Below, piece after piece: positions 16,612-24,999 of a DNA stretch of 39,143 nucleotides. The stretch covers positions 1 through 39,143 of the forward strand of contig SIRW01000100.1 in NCBI GenBank assembly GCA_004366205.1. Direction: 5' to 3'. The translations under genes were made by a program, and so were the position numbers. Origin of the DNA: Actinomycetota bacterium. Its GTDB lineage: Bacteria > Actinomycetota > Acidimicrobiia > Acidimicrobiales > CADCSY01. Below the pieces are notes generated by a model that saw only the letters and a list, made by a program, of their open reading frames with translations, was not told the origin of the DNA and ran no database searches. Position 1 is the first letter of the stretch. Each line of letters opens with the position of its first letter.

Positions 16612-17461
16612 GGACCCGCGCCCGGCGCCCCCGGACAGCCCGGCGCTCGCCGGGGTGCCCGCCGAGCCGGGTGTACCGAAGCCCGATCCCATCCTCGTCG
16701 TGGAGGGGGTCCGCCGCCGCTTCGGCGGGCTGGTCGCCGTCGACGTCGAGCGCCTCGAGGTCCAGCGCGGGCTCATCACCGCCCTGATCGGACCCAACGG
16801 TGCCGGCAAGACCACGCTGTTCAACCTGCTCACCGGTTTCGACTCGCCCGACGAGGGCCGCTGGACCTTCGACGGCCAGCCCCTCGGTCGCACGCCCGCC
16901 CACCGCGTGGCGCGGCGGGGCATGGTGCGCACCTTCCAGCTCACCAAGGCCCTGGCCCGCATGACCGTGCTCGACAACATGCTGCTCGCCGCTGGGGACC
17001 AGCGCGGCGAACGGTTCCTGGCGGCGCTGCTGCCGTTCCTGTGGCGCCCCCAAGAGGAGGCCAGCCGGGCGCGTGCCGAGGAGCTCCTCAGCCGCTTCAA
17101 GCTCGACCACATGCGCGACGAGTACGCGGGCACACTCTCGGGTGGTCAGCGCAAGCTGCTGGAGATGGCCCGGGCGCTGATGGTCGAGCCCGCCATGATC
17201 ATGCTCGACGAGCCCATGGCAGGTGTGAACCCCGCCCTCACCCAGTCGCTGCTCGGGCACATCACGGCGCTGCGCGACGAGGGCAGGACGGTTCTGTTCG
17301 TGGAGCACGACATGGACGTGGTGATGGAGATCAGCGACTGGGTGGTCTGCATGGCCTCCGGTCAGATCATCGCCGAGGGTCCACCCGCCACGATCGGGAC
17401 GAACCCGGCGGTGATCGACGCCTACCTCGGCCGGCACCACGGCGAGCGGAGCGCGACGTGA
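16601..17461 (+). CDS. livG: Branched-chain amino acid ABC transporter ATP-binding protein LivG
   Basis: A 286-aa ABC ATPase. Walker A is GPNGAGKTT, the signature motif LSGGQRK, Walker B MIMLDEPMAGVNP and the switch His is in FVEHDMDVV. The family-specific insert FDGQPLGRTPAHRVARRGMVRTFQ is present. The first 30 residues are a Pro-rich extension not usual in LivG. It overlaps both livM and livF. It powers uptake together with LivF. Confidence 0.95.
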   Translation: MSVEDPRPAPPDSPALAGVPAEPGVPKPDPILVVEGVRRRFGGLVAVDVERLEVQRGLITALIGPNGAGKTTLFNLLTGFDSPDEGRWTFDGQPLGRTPAHRVARRGMVRTFQLTKALARMTVLDNMLLAAGDQRGERFLAALLPFLWRPQEEASRARAEELLSRFKLDHMRDEYAGTLSGGQRKLLEMARALMVEPAMIMLDEPMAGVNPALTQSLLGHITALRDEGRTVLFVEHDMDVVMEISDWVVCMASGQIIAEGPPATIGTNPAVIDAYLGRHHGERSAT

Positions 17462-18189
17462 GCGGCGCGCCGGTGCTGCGCGCCGAGGCGCTCGTGGCGG
17501 GCTACGTGCCCGGAGTAGACATCCTCCGAGGCTGCGACCTGGTGCTCGGCGACGGCGAGCTCGTGGGGATCATCGGCCCGAACGGCGCGGGCAAGTCGAC
17601 CCTCGTCAAAGCCGTCGTCGGCCTCGTGCCCGTGCGCGACGGTCGGGTCAGCCTGCGGGGCCGGGACGTCACCGGCATGCCCGCGCACCGGCTGGTCGAG
17701 CTCGGCGTCGGGTACGTGCCGCAGACCGCGAACGTGTTCCCGTCGCTGACGATCGAGGAGAACCTCCAGATGGGGGTGTTCCAGAAGCCGCGGCTGTTCG
17801 ACGAGCGCTTCGACGTCGTCGCCGAGCTCTTCCCCCTGCTCGGCGAGCGGCGCAAGCAGCGGGCCGGCTCGCTCTCCGGCGGGGAGCGCCAGATGGTCGC
17901 CATGGGGCGGGCCCTCATGATGGACCCCCAGGTGCTGTTGCTCGACGAGCCCTCCGCGGGGCTGTCACCCGCCGTCCAGGACGAGGTCTTCGACCGCATC
18001 GCCGACATCCACCGCACCGGGGTGGCCGTCGTCATGGTCGAGCAGAACGCCCGGCGCTGCCTGCAGATCTGCGACCGGGCCTACGTGCTCGACCAGGGCC
18101 GCAACGCCTACACCGGTCAGGGACGTCAGCTGCTCCACGACCCCAAGGTCGTGGAGCTCTACCTCGGCACCCTGGCCCGGGCGCGCTGA
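17458..18189 (+). CDS. livF: Branched-chain amino acid ABC transporter ATP-binding protein LivF
   Basis: A 243-aa ABC ATPase, the second nucleotide-binding subunit. Walker A GPNGAGKST, the LivF-type block LGVGYVPQTANVFPSLTIEENL, signature LSGGERQMV, Walker B LLLDEPSAGLSP and MVEQNARRCL. The GTG start overlaps the livG stop (GTGA). It is the last gene of the permease operon; a strong hairpin follows. Confidence 0.95.
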   Translation: MSGAPVLRAEALVAGYVPGVDILRGCDLVLGDGELVGIIGPNGAGKSTLVKAVVGLVPVRDGRVSLRGRDVTGMPAHRLVELGVGYVPQTANVFPSLTIEENLQMGVFQKPRLFDERFDVVAELFPLLGERRKQRAGSLSGGERQMVAMGRALMMDPQVLLLDEPSAGLSPAVQDEVFDRIADIHRTGVAVVMVEQNARRCLQICDRAYVLDQGRNAYTGQGRQLLHDPKVVELYLGTLARAR

Positions 18190-18213
18190 GGGCCCGCACC
18201 GGGCCCGGACGCG

Positions 18214-18241
18214 CCGGTGGGGGCCTCGCGGCCCCCACCGG
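18214..18241. terminator. Bidirectional terminator between livF and livK
   Basis: A perfect 12-bp stem CCGGTGGGGGCC / GGCCCCCACCGG with loop TCGC, between the convergent livF and livK genes. Confidence 0.82.
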
Positions 18242-18267
18242 GTGTGCTTCTGGCCCGTCAGGCGGGG

Positions 18268-19584
18268 TCAGTCGACCTCGACCTGGCGCAGGACCACGAC
18301 CTCGCCGTTGGCGTCGAACTCCCACACGTCGTAGGAGCCGGCGCCGGGCTGGCCGTCCTCGGTGAAGTTCAACGGGCCGGACGCCCCGTTGTAGTTGATG
18401 TCCTCACCGGCCTCGAGCAGCTCGACGCACTCGGCGAACGTCGAGCAATCCTCGCCGTCGCGCGTGACGTCGATCATGTGGTCGCGGATGGCCGAGGGCT
18501 CGTCGGTGCCCGCCGCCACCGTCGCCAAAGCGATGATGATCGCGCAGTCGTAGGCATGCGCCGAGAAGATCGTGTCGGTGTCGGGCGCGAAGGCCTGGAA
18601 CTCCTCGAGCCAGCCGGGCCGGCCCGCTTCGGGAGCGGCCGACGGTGCCGTGCCCTTGATGCCCTCCACGACCGACGGATCGTTCTCGTCGATCAGCTCG
18701 TAGAGGCTGCCGGACTGCATGCCGTCGGCGGTGTAGATGGGGATGTCCCCGGGGCCGGCGCCCTGCTCGATCATCGTCGAGAGGATCGACGAGCCGGTGT
18801 CGGGGAACGAGATGAGGGCCACGGCGTCGGGACCCGGCTCGAGGGCCTCGCGCACGTCGGCGTCGAAGGTCGTGCCCCGCGGGTCGTAGGCCACGTCGGC
18901 CACGACCTCGATGCCGGCCTCCTCGAGCGCGGGCCGCAGGTACTCGCTGAAGCCCTGGCCGTACTCGTCGTTGAGGGCGATGATCGACACGGTCTCGTGA
19001 CCGTCCTCGGCGATCACGTCGGCGAGCGCCGGGCCCTGCAGGTCGTCGGGCGGGGCGGTGCGGAAGTAGAAGCCGCCGGCCCGGTCGGCGATGTTCGGCA
19101 GGTCGGCCGCGGTGTTCGACGGGGAGCACTGCACGACGCCCGCCTCCCGGACCTTGCCCATGATCCCGCGGCTGACGCCGGAGGCCGCCGCGCCGATGAA
19201 GGCGTCGATGCGGTCCGAGGCGATGAGCCGGTCGAGGGCGGTGCTGGCCACGTCGGGGTCGGTGCCGTCGTCGGCGCCGAACAGCTCGACGTCGTTGCCG
19301 AGCACCCCGCCGGCCTCGTTGATCTCCTCCACGGCCATCTCGACCGCGCGGATCATCGGGGGCCCGAGGAAGGCGAGGTCACCCGACTGGGGCAGCAGGT
19401 AGCCCAGCTGCAGGGTGCCGTCGGCGCCGGCCGCCTGCGGGGTCTCGTCCTCGGCCTCGGTGTCGTCGGTGGTGTCGTCGACGGTCTCGCCGTCGTCGTC
19501 GCCGCACGCGGCGGCGATCAGGCTCAGCGCCGCGAACAGCGCGAAGAGCCGCCACCAGAGCGGGCGGCGCGCACGTGTGTTCAT
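18268..19584 (-). CDS. livK: Branched-chain/hydrophobic amino acid ABC transporter substrate-binding lipoprotein
   Basis: A 438-aa periplasmic-binding-protein type I lipoprotein. The signal ends in the lipobox LIAAAC with lipidated C27, followed by an acidic Asp/Thr/Glu linker (about 28-52). Then comes a two-lobed ligand-binding fold (LQLGYLLPQSGDLAFLGPP, MAVEEINEAGGVLGNDVEL, AFIGAAASGVSRGIMG). The ATG at 19584 has a good Shine-Dalgarno sequence (GGAGGA). It is convergent with livHMGF and most likely supplies that transporter. The true ligand could be an amino acid, an amide or a short-chain acid; the sequence alone does not tell. Confidence 0.9.
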   Translation of the reverse strand: MNTRARRPLWWRLFALFAALSLIAAACGDDDGETVDDTTDDTEAEDETPQAAGADGTLQLGYLLPQSGDLAFLGPPMIRAVEMAVEEINEAGGVLGNDVELFGADDGTDPDVASTALDRLIASDRIDAFIGAAASGVSRGIMGKVREAGVVQCSPSNTAADLPNIADRAGGFYFRTAPPDDLQGPALADVIAEDGHETVSIIALNDEYGQGFSEYLRPALEEAGIEVVADVAYDPRGTTFDADVREALEPGPDAVALISFPDTGSSILSTMIEQGAGPGDIPIYTADGMQSGSLYELIDENDPSVVEGIKGTAPSAAPEAGRPGWLEEFQAFAPDTDTIFSAHAYDCAIIIALATVAAGTDEPSAIRDHMIDVTRDGEDCSTFAECVELLEAGEDINYNGASGPLNFTEDGQPGAGSYDVWEFDANGEVVVLRQVEVD

Positions 19585-19729
19585 CCCGTGTCCTCCGAAA
19601 GGTGGGGTCTGTGAACGCCCGGATCCTAGGCACTTCCCGGGGTGCGGTCCACGATGCCGCCGTCCCGGCGTCACCTGCCGTTCACCATGGACTGGTCGCG
19701 CCGGGGCCGCCGGGGTGCAGAATCGGGCC

Positions 19730-20470
19730 GTGGCGACCGACCAGCTGTTCCTGCGCGATGCCTACGAGCGCGCCTTCGACGCCGAGGTGGTGGCCGTCGA
19801 CGGCGACCGCGTGGCCCTCGACCGCACCGCCTTCTACCCGACGAGCGGCGGGCAGCCCCACGACACCGGCGAGCTGCGCTGGGACGGCGGCCAGGCCGAG
19901 GTGACCGATGTCCGCAAGGAGGGCGACGTGCTGTGGCACACCCTCGCCGGGGTTGTCCCGGCCGTCGGGAGCAGGGTCACCGGCGAGCTCGACTGGGAGC
20001 GCCGCCACCGGCTGATGCGCACGCACACCGCGCTGCACGTGCTGTGTGGGGTGATCTGGAACGACCACGGGGTCGTCGTGACCGGCGCGAACATGGAGCC
20101 GCTCAGCGCCCGCATGGACTTCGAGTTCGACCCCCTGCCCGAGGGCTTCAAGGAGCGCATCGAGCAGCGGGTGAACGCCGAGCTGGCGGCGGATCGGCCC
20201 ATCGAGGTCTCGTTCCTGCCCCGCGCCGAGGCCCTCGCCGATGACGCCCTCATCCGGACGAAGGTCAACCTCATCCCCGAGTCCGTGCAGGAGGTCCGGG
20301 TGGTCGACATCGTGGGGCTCGACAAGCAGGCCGACGGTGGCACCCACGTGCGCTCGACGGGCGAGGTCGGGCGCATCCGCGTCGTGAAGACCGAGTCGAA
20401 GGGCAAGGGCAACAAGCGCATCCGCATCGAGGTGCTCGACTCCGGCGGAGGCGGTGCCGGCGGTGGCTGA
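19730..20470 (+). CDS. alaX: AlaX-like alanyl-tRNA editing protein
   Basis: A 246-aa stand-alone relative of the AlaRS editing domain, which hydrolyses Ser- or Gly-tRNA(Ala). AFYPTSGGQPHDTG (residues 35-47) and the zinc motif RTHTALH (H99, H103) are clear. The second zinc motif reads DKQADGGTHVRSTGEVG: H206 is kept but the usual Cys before GGTH is Asp (D202). The GTG start has CAGAAT 6 nt upstream. larE overlaps its end, suggesting an operon alaX-larE-DUF2993. Confidence 0.88.
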   Translation: MATDQLFLRDAYERAFDAEVVAVDGDRVALDRTAFYPTSGGQPHDTGELRWDGGQAEVTDVRKEGDVLWHTLAGVVPAVGSRVTGELDWERRHRLMRTHTALHVLCGVIWNDHGVVVTGANMEPLSARMDFEFDPLPEGFKERIEQRVNAELAADRPIEVSFLPRAEALADDALIRTKVNLIPESVQEVRVVDIVGLDKQADGGTHVRSTGEVGRIRVVKTESKGKGNKRIRIEVLDSGGGGAGGG

Positions 20471-21335
20471 CCTGGCGGCGCTCCGGGACCGGCTGCGGGC
20501 CCTCGACCGGGTCGTCGTCGCCTTCAGCGGCGGGGCCGACTCGGCGTTCCTCGCGTGGGTCGCCCATGACACCCTCGGCCCCGACCGCGCTCGGGCGGTC
20601 ACGGCGGTCTCGCCGTCGCTGGCGGGCGACGAGCTCGACGACTGCGCGGCGCTCGCCGCCGAGTGGGGCCTGGCATGGACCACGGTCGAGACGGCCGAGC
20701 TCGACCGGGACGACTACCGGCGCAACGACGGCGACCGCTGCTACCACTGCAAGACCGAGTTGCTCGACGCCCTCGTACCGATCGCCGCCGGCGCCGCCGT
20801 CGCCCTCGGCGTGAACGTCGACGACCTGGGCGATCACCGGCCGGGCCAGCGGGCCGCCGCCGAGCGCGGCGCGGTGTTCCCGCTGGTGGACGCCGGGTTC
20901 TCCAAGGACGCCGTGCGGGCCGCATCGCGCGAGCTGGGGCTGCGCACCTGGGACAAGCCCGCGGCCGCGTGCCTGGCGTCGCGGGTGCCCTACGGCACGG
21001 CGGTCACGGTCTCGGTGCTGTCGTCGATCGAGCGGGCCGAGGCCGCCCTGCGGCGCCTGGGGTTCCGCCAGCTGCGGGTGCGGCACTACGGCGACGTCGC
21101 CCGCGTCGAGCTCGAGGTCGGGGACCTGCCACGGGCCCTCGAGCGGCGCTCCGAGGTGGTCGCCGCCGTGCGGGCCGCGGGGTACCGCTACGTGACCCTC
21201 GACCTCGAGGGCTTCCGCACCGGCAACCTCAACGACGCCCTCGGAACCGGCGCGGCGCGAGGGGCGACGCCGCCTGCGGCAGCCGGGCCGCCGGGCGCCG
21301 AAGGGGCGCATGGCCCCTCGGGCTCGTCCGGGTGA
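20454..21335 (+). CDS. larE: LarE-like ATP-dependent sulfur transferase (PP-loop family)
   Basis: A 293-aa PP-loop ATP-pyrophosphatase. In the lar pathway LarE adds sulfur to pyridinium biscarboxylate mononucleotide to make the nickel-pincer cofactor of lactate racemase. PP-loop SGGADS (25-30), RCYHCK (C96 and C99) and AACLASRVPYGT (C173, equivalent to the sulfur-donating Cys of LarE) are present. With three cysteines it resembles LarE homologues that hold an iron-sulfur cluster rather than sacrificing one Cys. larA, larB and larC are absent here. The start could be GTG 20454 or GTG 20463. The last 30 residues are Gly/Pro/Ala-rich and probably disordered. Confidence 0.87.
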   Translation: MPAVADLAALRDRLRALDRVVVAFSGGADSAFLAWVAHDTLGPDRARAVTAVSPSLAGDELDDCAALAAEWGLAWTTVETAELDRDDYRRNDGDRCYHCKTELLDALVPIAAGAAVALGVNVDDLGDHRPGQRAAAERGAVFPLVDAGFSKDAVRAASRELGLRTWDKPAAACLASRVPYGTAVTVSVLSSIERAEAALRRLGFRQLRVRHYGDVARVELEVGDLPRALERRSEVVAAVRAAGYRYVTLDLEGFRTGNLNDALGTGAARGATPPAAAGPPGAEGAHGPSGSSG

Positions 21336-21967
21336 GCACCCGGATCGTCCTCGTTCTCCTCGTCCTCCTCGGCGCCCTCGTCGTGGCGGTGGAGGTCGCC
21401 GCACCGCGGCTCGTCGCTCGGGGCATCGAGGACGGCGTCGACGAGCGCACCCGGGGCGTGACCACCGTGCGGGCCCGGGTCGACTCGTTCCCCGTCGTGG
21501 CCAGGGTGCTCGGGACCGGCCAGGTGCGTCACGTGTCGGTCGAGCTCGACCGCGTTGCCCGCCAGGAGCTGACGTTCGCCACGATCCGGATGGAGCTGGA
21601 GGGCGTGCGGGTGGGCCGGCGCACGCTTCTCGGTGGCGAGGTCGAGATCCAGTCGATCGAGCGGGGACGCATCGCCGCCGAGCTCACCGCCGAGGCCCTC
21701 TCCGCGGCGCTGCCCGTCGCATCGGTCGAGCTCGGTCCGGGGGTCGCCCGGGTGGCCGTGGGTGGCGCGGGCGTCGACGTCGCCCTCGAGCTCCAGGAGG
21801 GCCGGCTCCGCTTCGCCGCCGGTCCGCTGCCCGAGCTCGCCGTCCCCCTACCCGTCGACGTGCTGCCGTGCGAGCCCGAAGGTGAGGTGCTCGAGGGCCG
21901 CATCCTGCTCACGTGCACCGTCCACGACGTCCCACCCGTCCTCGTCCGCGCCGTCTCCCCCTCGTAG
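21332..21967 (+). CDS. DUF2993 (LmeA-like) exported protein
   Basis: A 211-aa protein with one N-terminal hydrophobic segment (about residues 5-24), giving a signal anchor, and a DUF2993 domain (about 25-205). Recognisable features are VDSFPVVARVLGTGQVRHVSVELD and later repeated beta-strand segments. Mycobacterial LmeA of this family binds phospholipids in the periplasm and affects lipomannan elongation; a lipid-binding envelope role here is inferred. The GTG start overlaps the larE stop. The pair of 55-bp palindromic repeats follows it. Confidence 0.8.
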   Translation: MSTRIVLVLLVLLGALVVAVEVAAPRLVARGIEDGVDERTRGVTTVRARVDSFPVVARVLGTGQVRHVSVELDRVARQELTFATIRMELEGVRVGRRTLLGGEVEIQSIERGRIAAELTAEALSAALPVASVELGPGVARVAVGGAGVDVALELQEGRLRFAAGPLPELAVPLPVDVLPCEPEGEVLEGRILLTCTVHDVPPVLVRAVSPS

Positions 21968-22001
21968 CCGCCGGCGTCGCCCCCGCTGTCACCGCCGCGG
22001 C

Positions 22002-22056
22002 CTTTCCGGACCATGGATGTCGCATGTCGACGTCGAGCGTCCGGAAAGTGGCCCGA
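22002..22056. repeat. Palindromic repeat B, copy 1 (55 bp)
   Basis: Outer arms CTTTCCGGAC (22002-22011) and GTCCGGAAAG (22039-22048) pair perfectly. Inside, GATGTCG and CGACGTC can pair with one G-U around loop CATGT. The tail TGGCCCGA is also part of the repeat. The unit is identical to copy 2 over all 55 positions. Confidence 0.92.
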
Positions 22057-22073
22057 ACCGGGCGCCGTCGTCG

Positions 22074-22128
22074 CTTTCCGGACCATGGATGTCGCATGTC
22101 GACGTCGAGCGTCCGGAAAGTGGCCCGA
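22074..22128. repeat. Palindromic repeat B, copy 2 (55 bp)
   Basis: Exact second copy, separated from copy 1 by 17 unrelated bases (period 72). It ends 7 bp before CACGAT, the likely -10 box of the following gene. Confidence 0.92.
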
Positions 22129-22146
22129 GCGGGGCACGATGGGGGC

Positions 22147-22635
22147 GTGCAGGAGGAGTCCGACGCGCTCGTCGCCGCCGTGGAGGCGGCGCTGCCCGCC
22201 TGGGTGGAGCGCGGGGTCGAGCGCGTGCTGCTGGCCTGGCGGGGCGACGTGCCGCCAGACGTCCGGGCGGCCGCCCAACGCGCGGGGGAACAGGCCGCGA
22301 CCGACACGGCCAGCCGCCTGCGCGACCTGCTCGCGCGCGACGTCGACGAGCAGTGGACCAACCCGCTCGGGGTGCTGCGAGGGGCGGTCCGCTACCCGAC
22401 CGAGGTGCTGCGGGCAGCCGGGGTGCCGCCCCTGGTGCGCGACGAGTTCGACGAGCGCCACTTCCCCGACGACGACTACGGCCTCGTGCCCATGACCTTC
22501 GCCGACGTCGACCCTGCCCTGCATGAGCCTGGCATCCGGTGGGGCGCGGCGAAGGCGCGGGCGCACCTGGCGCGCCACGGCGGCAAGGGCGACGTGGGCG
22601 CCGCTGGGGTCCGACCGGACGAAGGCGGGGCCTGA
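22147..22635 (+). CDS. Conserved protein of unknown function
   Basis: A 162-aa soluble protein. It looks mostly helical at the N-terminus (ESDALVAAVEAALPAWVERG, then EQAATDTASRLRDLLARDVD). A second part reads NPLGVLRGAVRYPTEVLRAA and then DERHFPDDDYGLVPMTFADV. This second part resembles a family of actinobacterial hypothetical proteins that I remember but cannot name. No catalytic motif, signal peptide or membrane segment is visible. The GTG start is supported by CACGAT exactly 6 nt upstream. The next gene begins one base after its stop. Confidence 0.7.
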   Translation: MQEESDALVAAVEAALPAWVERGVERVLLAWRGDVPPDVRAAAQRAGEQAATDTASRLRDLLARDVDEQWTNPLGVLRGAVRYPTEVLRAAGVPPLVRDEFDERHFPDDDYGLVPMTFADVDPALHEPGIRWGAAKARAHLARHGGKGDVGAAGVRPDEGGA

Positions 22636-22636
22636 G

Positions 22637-22960
22637 GTGCGGGTGGTCGCGCTCGTCGCCGACCTGATGGACCGGTCCCGCCTGGGCGCGGCCGCGAGCC
22701 CCAGCACCGAGGTGGTCTTCGTCTCGGCGCCGGACGGGTTGGCGCAGGCCGCAGGCGGGGCCGATCTCGTCGTCGTCGACCTCACCCGCCCCGGCGCGCT
22801 CGACGCGCTCGAGGCGCTCGACGGCGCCGGCACGCGGGTCGTGGGCTTCGGACCGCACGTCGAGGGCGACCTGCTCGACGCCGCCCGGCGGGCGGGGTGT
22901 GACGAGGTGCTGCCCCGGTCGCGGTTCTTCGCTCGCCTGCCCGAGCTGCTCGGGGGGTGA
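22637..22960 (+). CDS. Small receiver-like alpha/beta protein, function unknown
   Basis: A 107-aa protein with alternating strands and helices (VVALVADLMDRSRL, DLVVVDLTRPGALDALEAL, RVVGFGPHVEGDLLDAARRAGC). This suggests a Rossmann-like or receiver-like fold. A possible acceptor Asp stands in VVVDLTRPG, but the acidic pair and the conserved Lys of true response regulators are not evident. It is therefore probably a degenerate receiver or an unrelated flavodoxin-like protein. The GTG start lies one base after the stop of the previous unknown gene, so the two form a pair. Confidence 0.62.
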   Translation: MRVVALVADLMDRSRLGAAASPSTEVVFVSAPDGLAQAAGGADLVVVDLTRPGALDALEALDGAGTRVVGFGPHVEGDLLDAARRAGCDEVLPRSRFFARLPELLGG

Positions 22961-22999
22961 TCGGCCGGCGCGGCCGGGCGACTCGCGCCGTTCGTGGCG

Positions 23000-23005
23000 T
23001 ACTGT
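23000..23005 (+). promoter_or_regulatory. -10 box of the S9 peptidase gene (leaderless type)
   Basis: TACTGT, 6 nt before the ATG at 23012; no Shine-Dalgarno sequence. Confidence 0.5.
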
Positions 23006-23011
23006 CCGCCC

Positions 23012-24898
23012 ATGACCGCCGGCCTGCCGCCCCTGATCCCCGTCGAGCACTTCTTCGACAACCCCGAACGGGCCCTCGCCAAGATCTCCCCCGACGGGAC
23101 GAAGCTGGCCTACCTCGCCCCCGAGGCGAACCGCCTCAACGTCTGGGTGCAGACGATCGGCGAGGACGACGCCGTGTGCGTCACCCACGACCACGAGCGG
23201 GGCATCCCCGCCTACTTCTGGTCCCGTGACTCGAAGCGCATCGTCTACGTCCAGGACGAGGGCGGCAACGAGAACTTCCGGGTGTACGTCGCCGAGGTGG
23301 ACCGGCCCGCCGAGCCGGCACGCGACCTCACCCCGTACGAGGGCGTGCGGGCGGGCATCCTGGACGTGCCCCGGGCGACCCCCGGCCAGCTGCTCGTCAC
23401 GTTGAACCTCCGCAACCCGCAGCTGTTCGACGTGCACCGCCTCGACCTCGACAGCGGCGAGCTCGAGCTCGTCGCCGAGAACCCGGGGACGGTGTTCGGC
23501 TGGGTCGCCGACCGCGACAGCCGGGTGCGGGCCGCCTACGCCCAGACCCCGACGGGCGACTGGGAGGTCCTCGTGCGCGCCGGCGAGGACGAGCCGTTCC
23601 GGAGCCTGAAGGTCTACGCCAACGAGGACGGCGGCGAGCCCCAGGCGTTCTCGCCGGACGGGGAGGCCCTGTGGGTGACCTCCGCCGAGGGCTCCGACCT
23701 GAAGCGGCTGGTCCGCCTCGACACCGCCACGGGCGAGGAGACCGTCGTGCACGGCGACGCCGAGGCCGACGTGATGAGCCCGGTCGTGAGCGACCGCTCC
23801 GGCGAGCTGCTCGCCGTCATCACCCTGCGCCACCGCCTCGAGTGGGCGATCTTCGACGAGGCGTTCGGCCGGGCCCTGGAGGCCGCCCGGGCGCTGCATC
23901 CCGGCGACCTGCGGGGCATCAGCATGGACGCCACCGAGACGAAGTGGGTCATCACCTTCGACGACGACCGCGAGCCCGGCGCCACGTTCGCCTTCGATGC
24001 CACGACCGGCGAGGGTGAGTTCCTGTTCCGGCCCCGGCCGTGGCTCGACCCCGAGCAGCTCGCGCCGATGCAGCCGGTCGAGATCACGGCGCGCGACGGG
24101 CTCACCCTGCCCTCCTACCTGACGCTGCCGCTCGGCGTGGAGCCCCGCGGGCTGCCGATGGTGTTGCTGGTCCACGGCGGCCCGTGGGCGCGCGACGTGT
24201 GGGGCTACCACCCCGAGTGCCAGTTCCTCGCCAACCGCGGCTACGCCGTGTTGCAGGTCAACTACCGGGGCTCCACCGGGTTCGGGAAGACGTTCATGCA
24301 CGCCGCCGAGGGCGAGTTCGCCGGCAAGATGCACGACGACCTGATCGACGCCGTCGAGTGGGCCGTCGAGGAGGGCTACGCCGACCGGAGCCGCATCGGG
24401 ATCTACGGCGGGTCCTACGGTGGCTACGCCACCCTCGTGGGCATCACGTTCACGCCGGACGTGTTCGCCGCGGCGGTCAGCTACGTGGGGCCGTCGAACC
24501 TGGTCACGCTGATCCGGTCGTTCCCGGAGTACTGGCGGCCCGTGCTCGCCGGTACCTGGTTCCGGTTCGTGGGCGATCCCGGCACCGAGGAGGAGCCGAA
24601 CGAGGAGGTGGTCGAGGACCTGCTCGCCCGCTCGCCCATCAGCCGGGTCGACGCGATCCGCACGCCCCTGCTCGTGTTGCAGGGCGCCAACGACCCGAGG
24701 GTCACCAAGCTCGAGAGCGACCAGATCGTCGAGGCGCTGCGCGCCCGTGGCGTCGACGTCGAGTACATCGTGAAAGACGACGAGGGGCACGGCTTCGCCA
24801 ACCCCGAGAACCGCCTCGACATCTACCGGGCCATGGAGCGCTTCTTCGCCCGCCACCTCGGCGGCCGCACCGCGGAGCCCGAGCCCACCGGGGTGTGA
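23012..24898 (+). CDS. S9 family serine peptidase (prolyl oligopeptidase/acylaminoacyl-peptidase type)
   Basis: A 628-aa cytosolic serine peptidase without a signal peptide. The first about 360 residues are a beta-propeller with repeats of the ISPDGTKLAYL and WSRDSKRIVYV type. The C-terminal alpha/beta-hydrolase domain carries the triad S468 (GGSYGGY), D561 (GANDPRV) and H593 (DEGHGF). LLVHGGPWARDVWGYHPECQ gives the oxyanion region. These enzymes cleave short peptides or acyl-amino acids. The start is set by the -10 box 6 nt upstream. Confidence 0.9.
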   Translation: MTAGLPPLIPVEHFFDNPERALAKISPDGTKLAYLAPEANRLNVWVQTIGEDDAVCVTHDHERGIPAYFWSRDSKRIVYVQDEGGNENFRVYVAEVDRPAEPARDLTPYEGVRAGILDVPRATPGQLLVTLNLRNPQLFDVHRLDLDSGELELVAENPGTVFGWVADRDSRVRAAYAQTPTGDWEVLVRAGEDEPFRSLKVYANEDGGEPQAFSPDGEALWVTSAEGSDLKRLVRLDTATGEETVVHGDAEADVMSPVVSDRSGELLAVITLRHRLEWAIFDEAFGRALEAARALHPGDLRGISMDATETKWVITFDDDREPGATFAFDATTGEGEFLFRPRPWLDPEQLAPMQPVEITARDGLTLPSYLTLPLGVEPRGLPMVLLVHGGPWARDVWGYHPECQFLANRGYAVLQVNYRGSTGFGKTFMHAAEGEFAGKMHDDLIDAVEWAVEEGYADRSRIGIYGGSYGGYATLVGITFTPDVFAAAVSYVGPSNLVTLIRSFPEYWRPVLAGTWFRFVGDPGTEEEPNEEVVEDLLARSPISRVDAIRTPLLVLQGANDPRVTKLESDQIVEALRARGVDVEYIVKDDEGHGFANPENRLDIYRAMERFFARHLGGRTAEPEPTGV

Positions 24899-24984
24899 CG
24901 GTCGTCACGGGCCTCGCTGACGGGGTGGTCAGCCTGCGTCGGGTGTAGCACAATGCCACGCAGGTCCATTCCCCGGGACAGCTC

Positions 24985-24990
24985 AGGAGG
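24985..24990 (+). promoter_or_regulatory. Strong ribosome-binding site of the R2lox gene
   Basis: AGGAGG, 9 nt before the ATG at 25000. A likely -10 (CACAAT, 24949-24954) lies 45 nt before the ATG, so unlike several neighbours this gene has a normal leader. Confidence 0.6.
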
Positions 24991-24999
24991 GTTCAGTTC

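Noticed and set aside
22002-22128. Mini CRISPR array (two repeats and one spacer)
   Set aside because: The repeats are 55 bp, longer than CRISPR repeats, the gap is only 17 bp, there are only two units and no cas genes are present.
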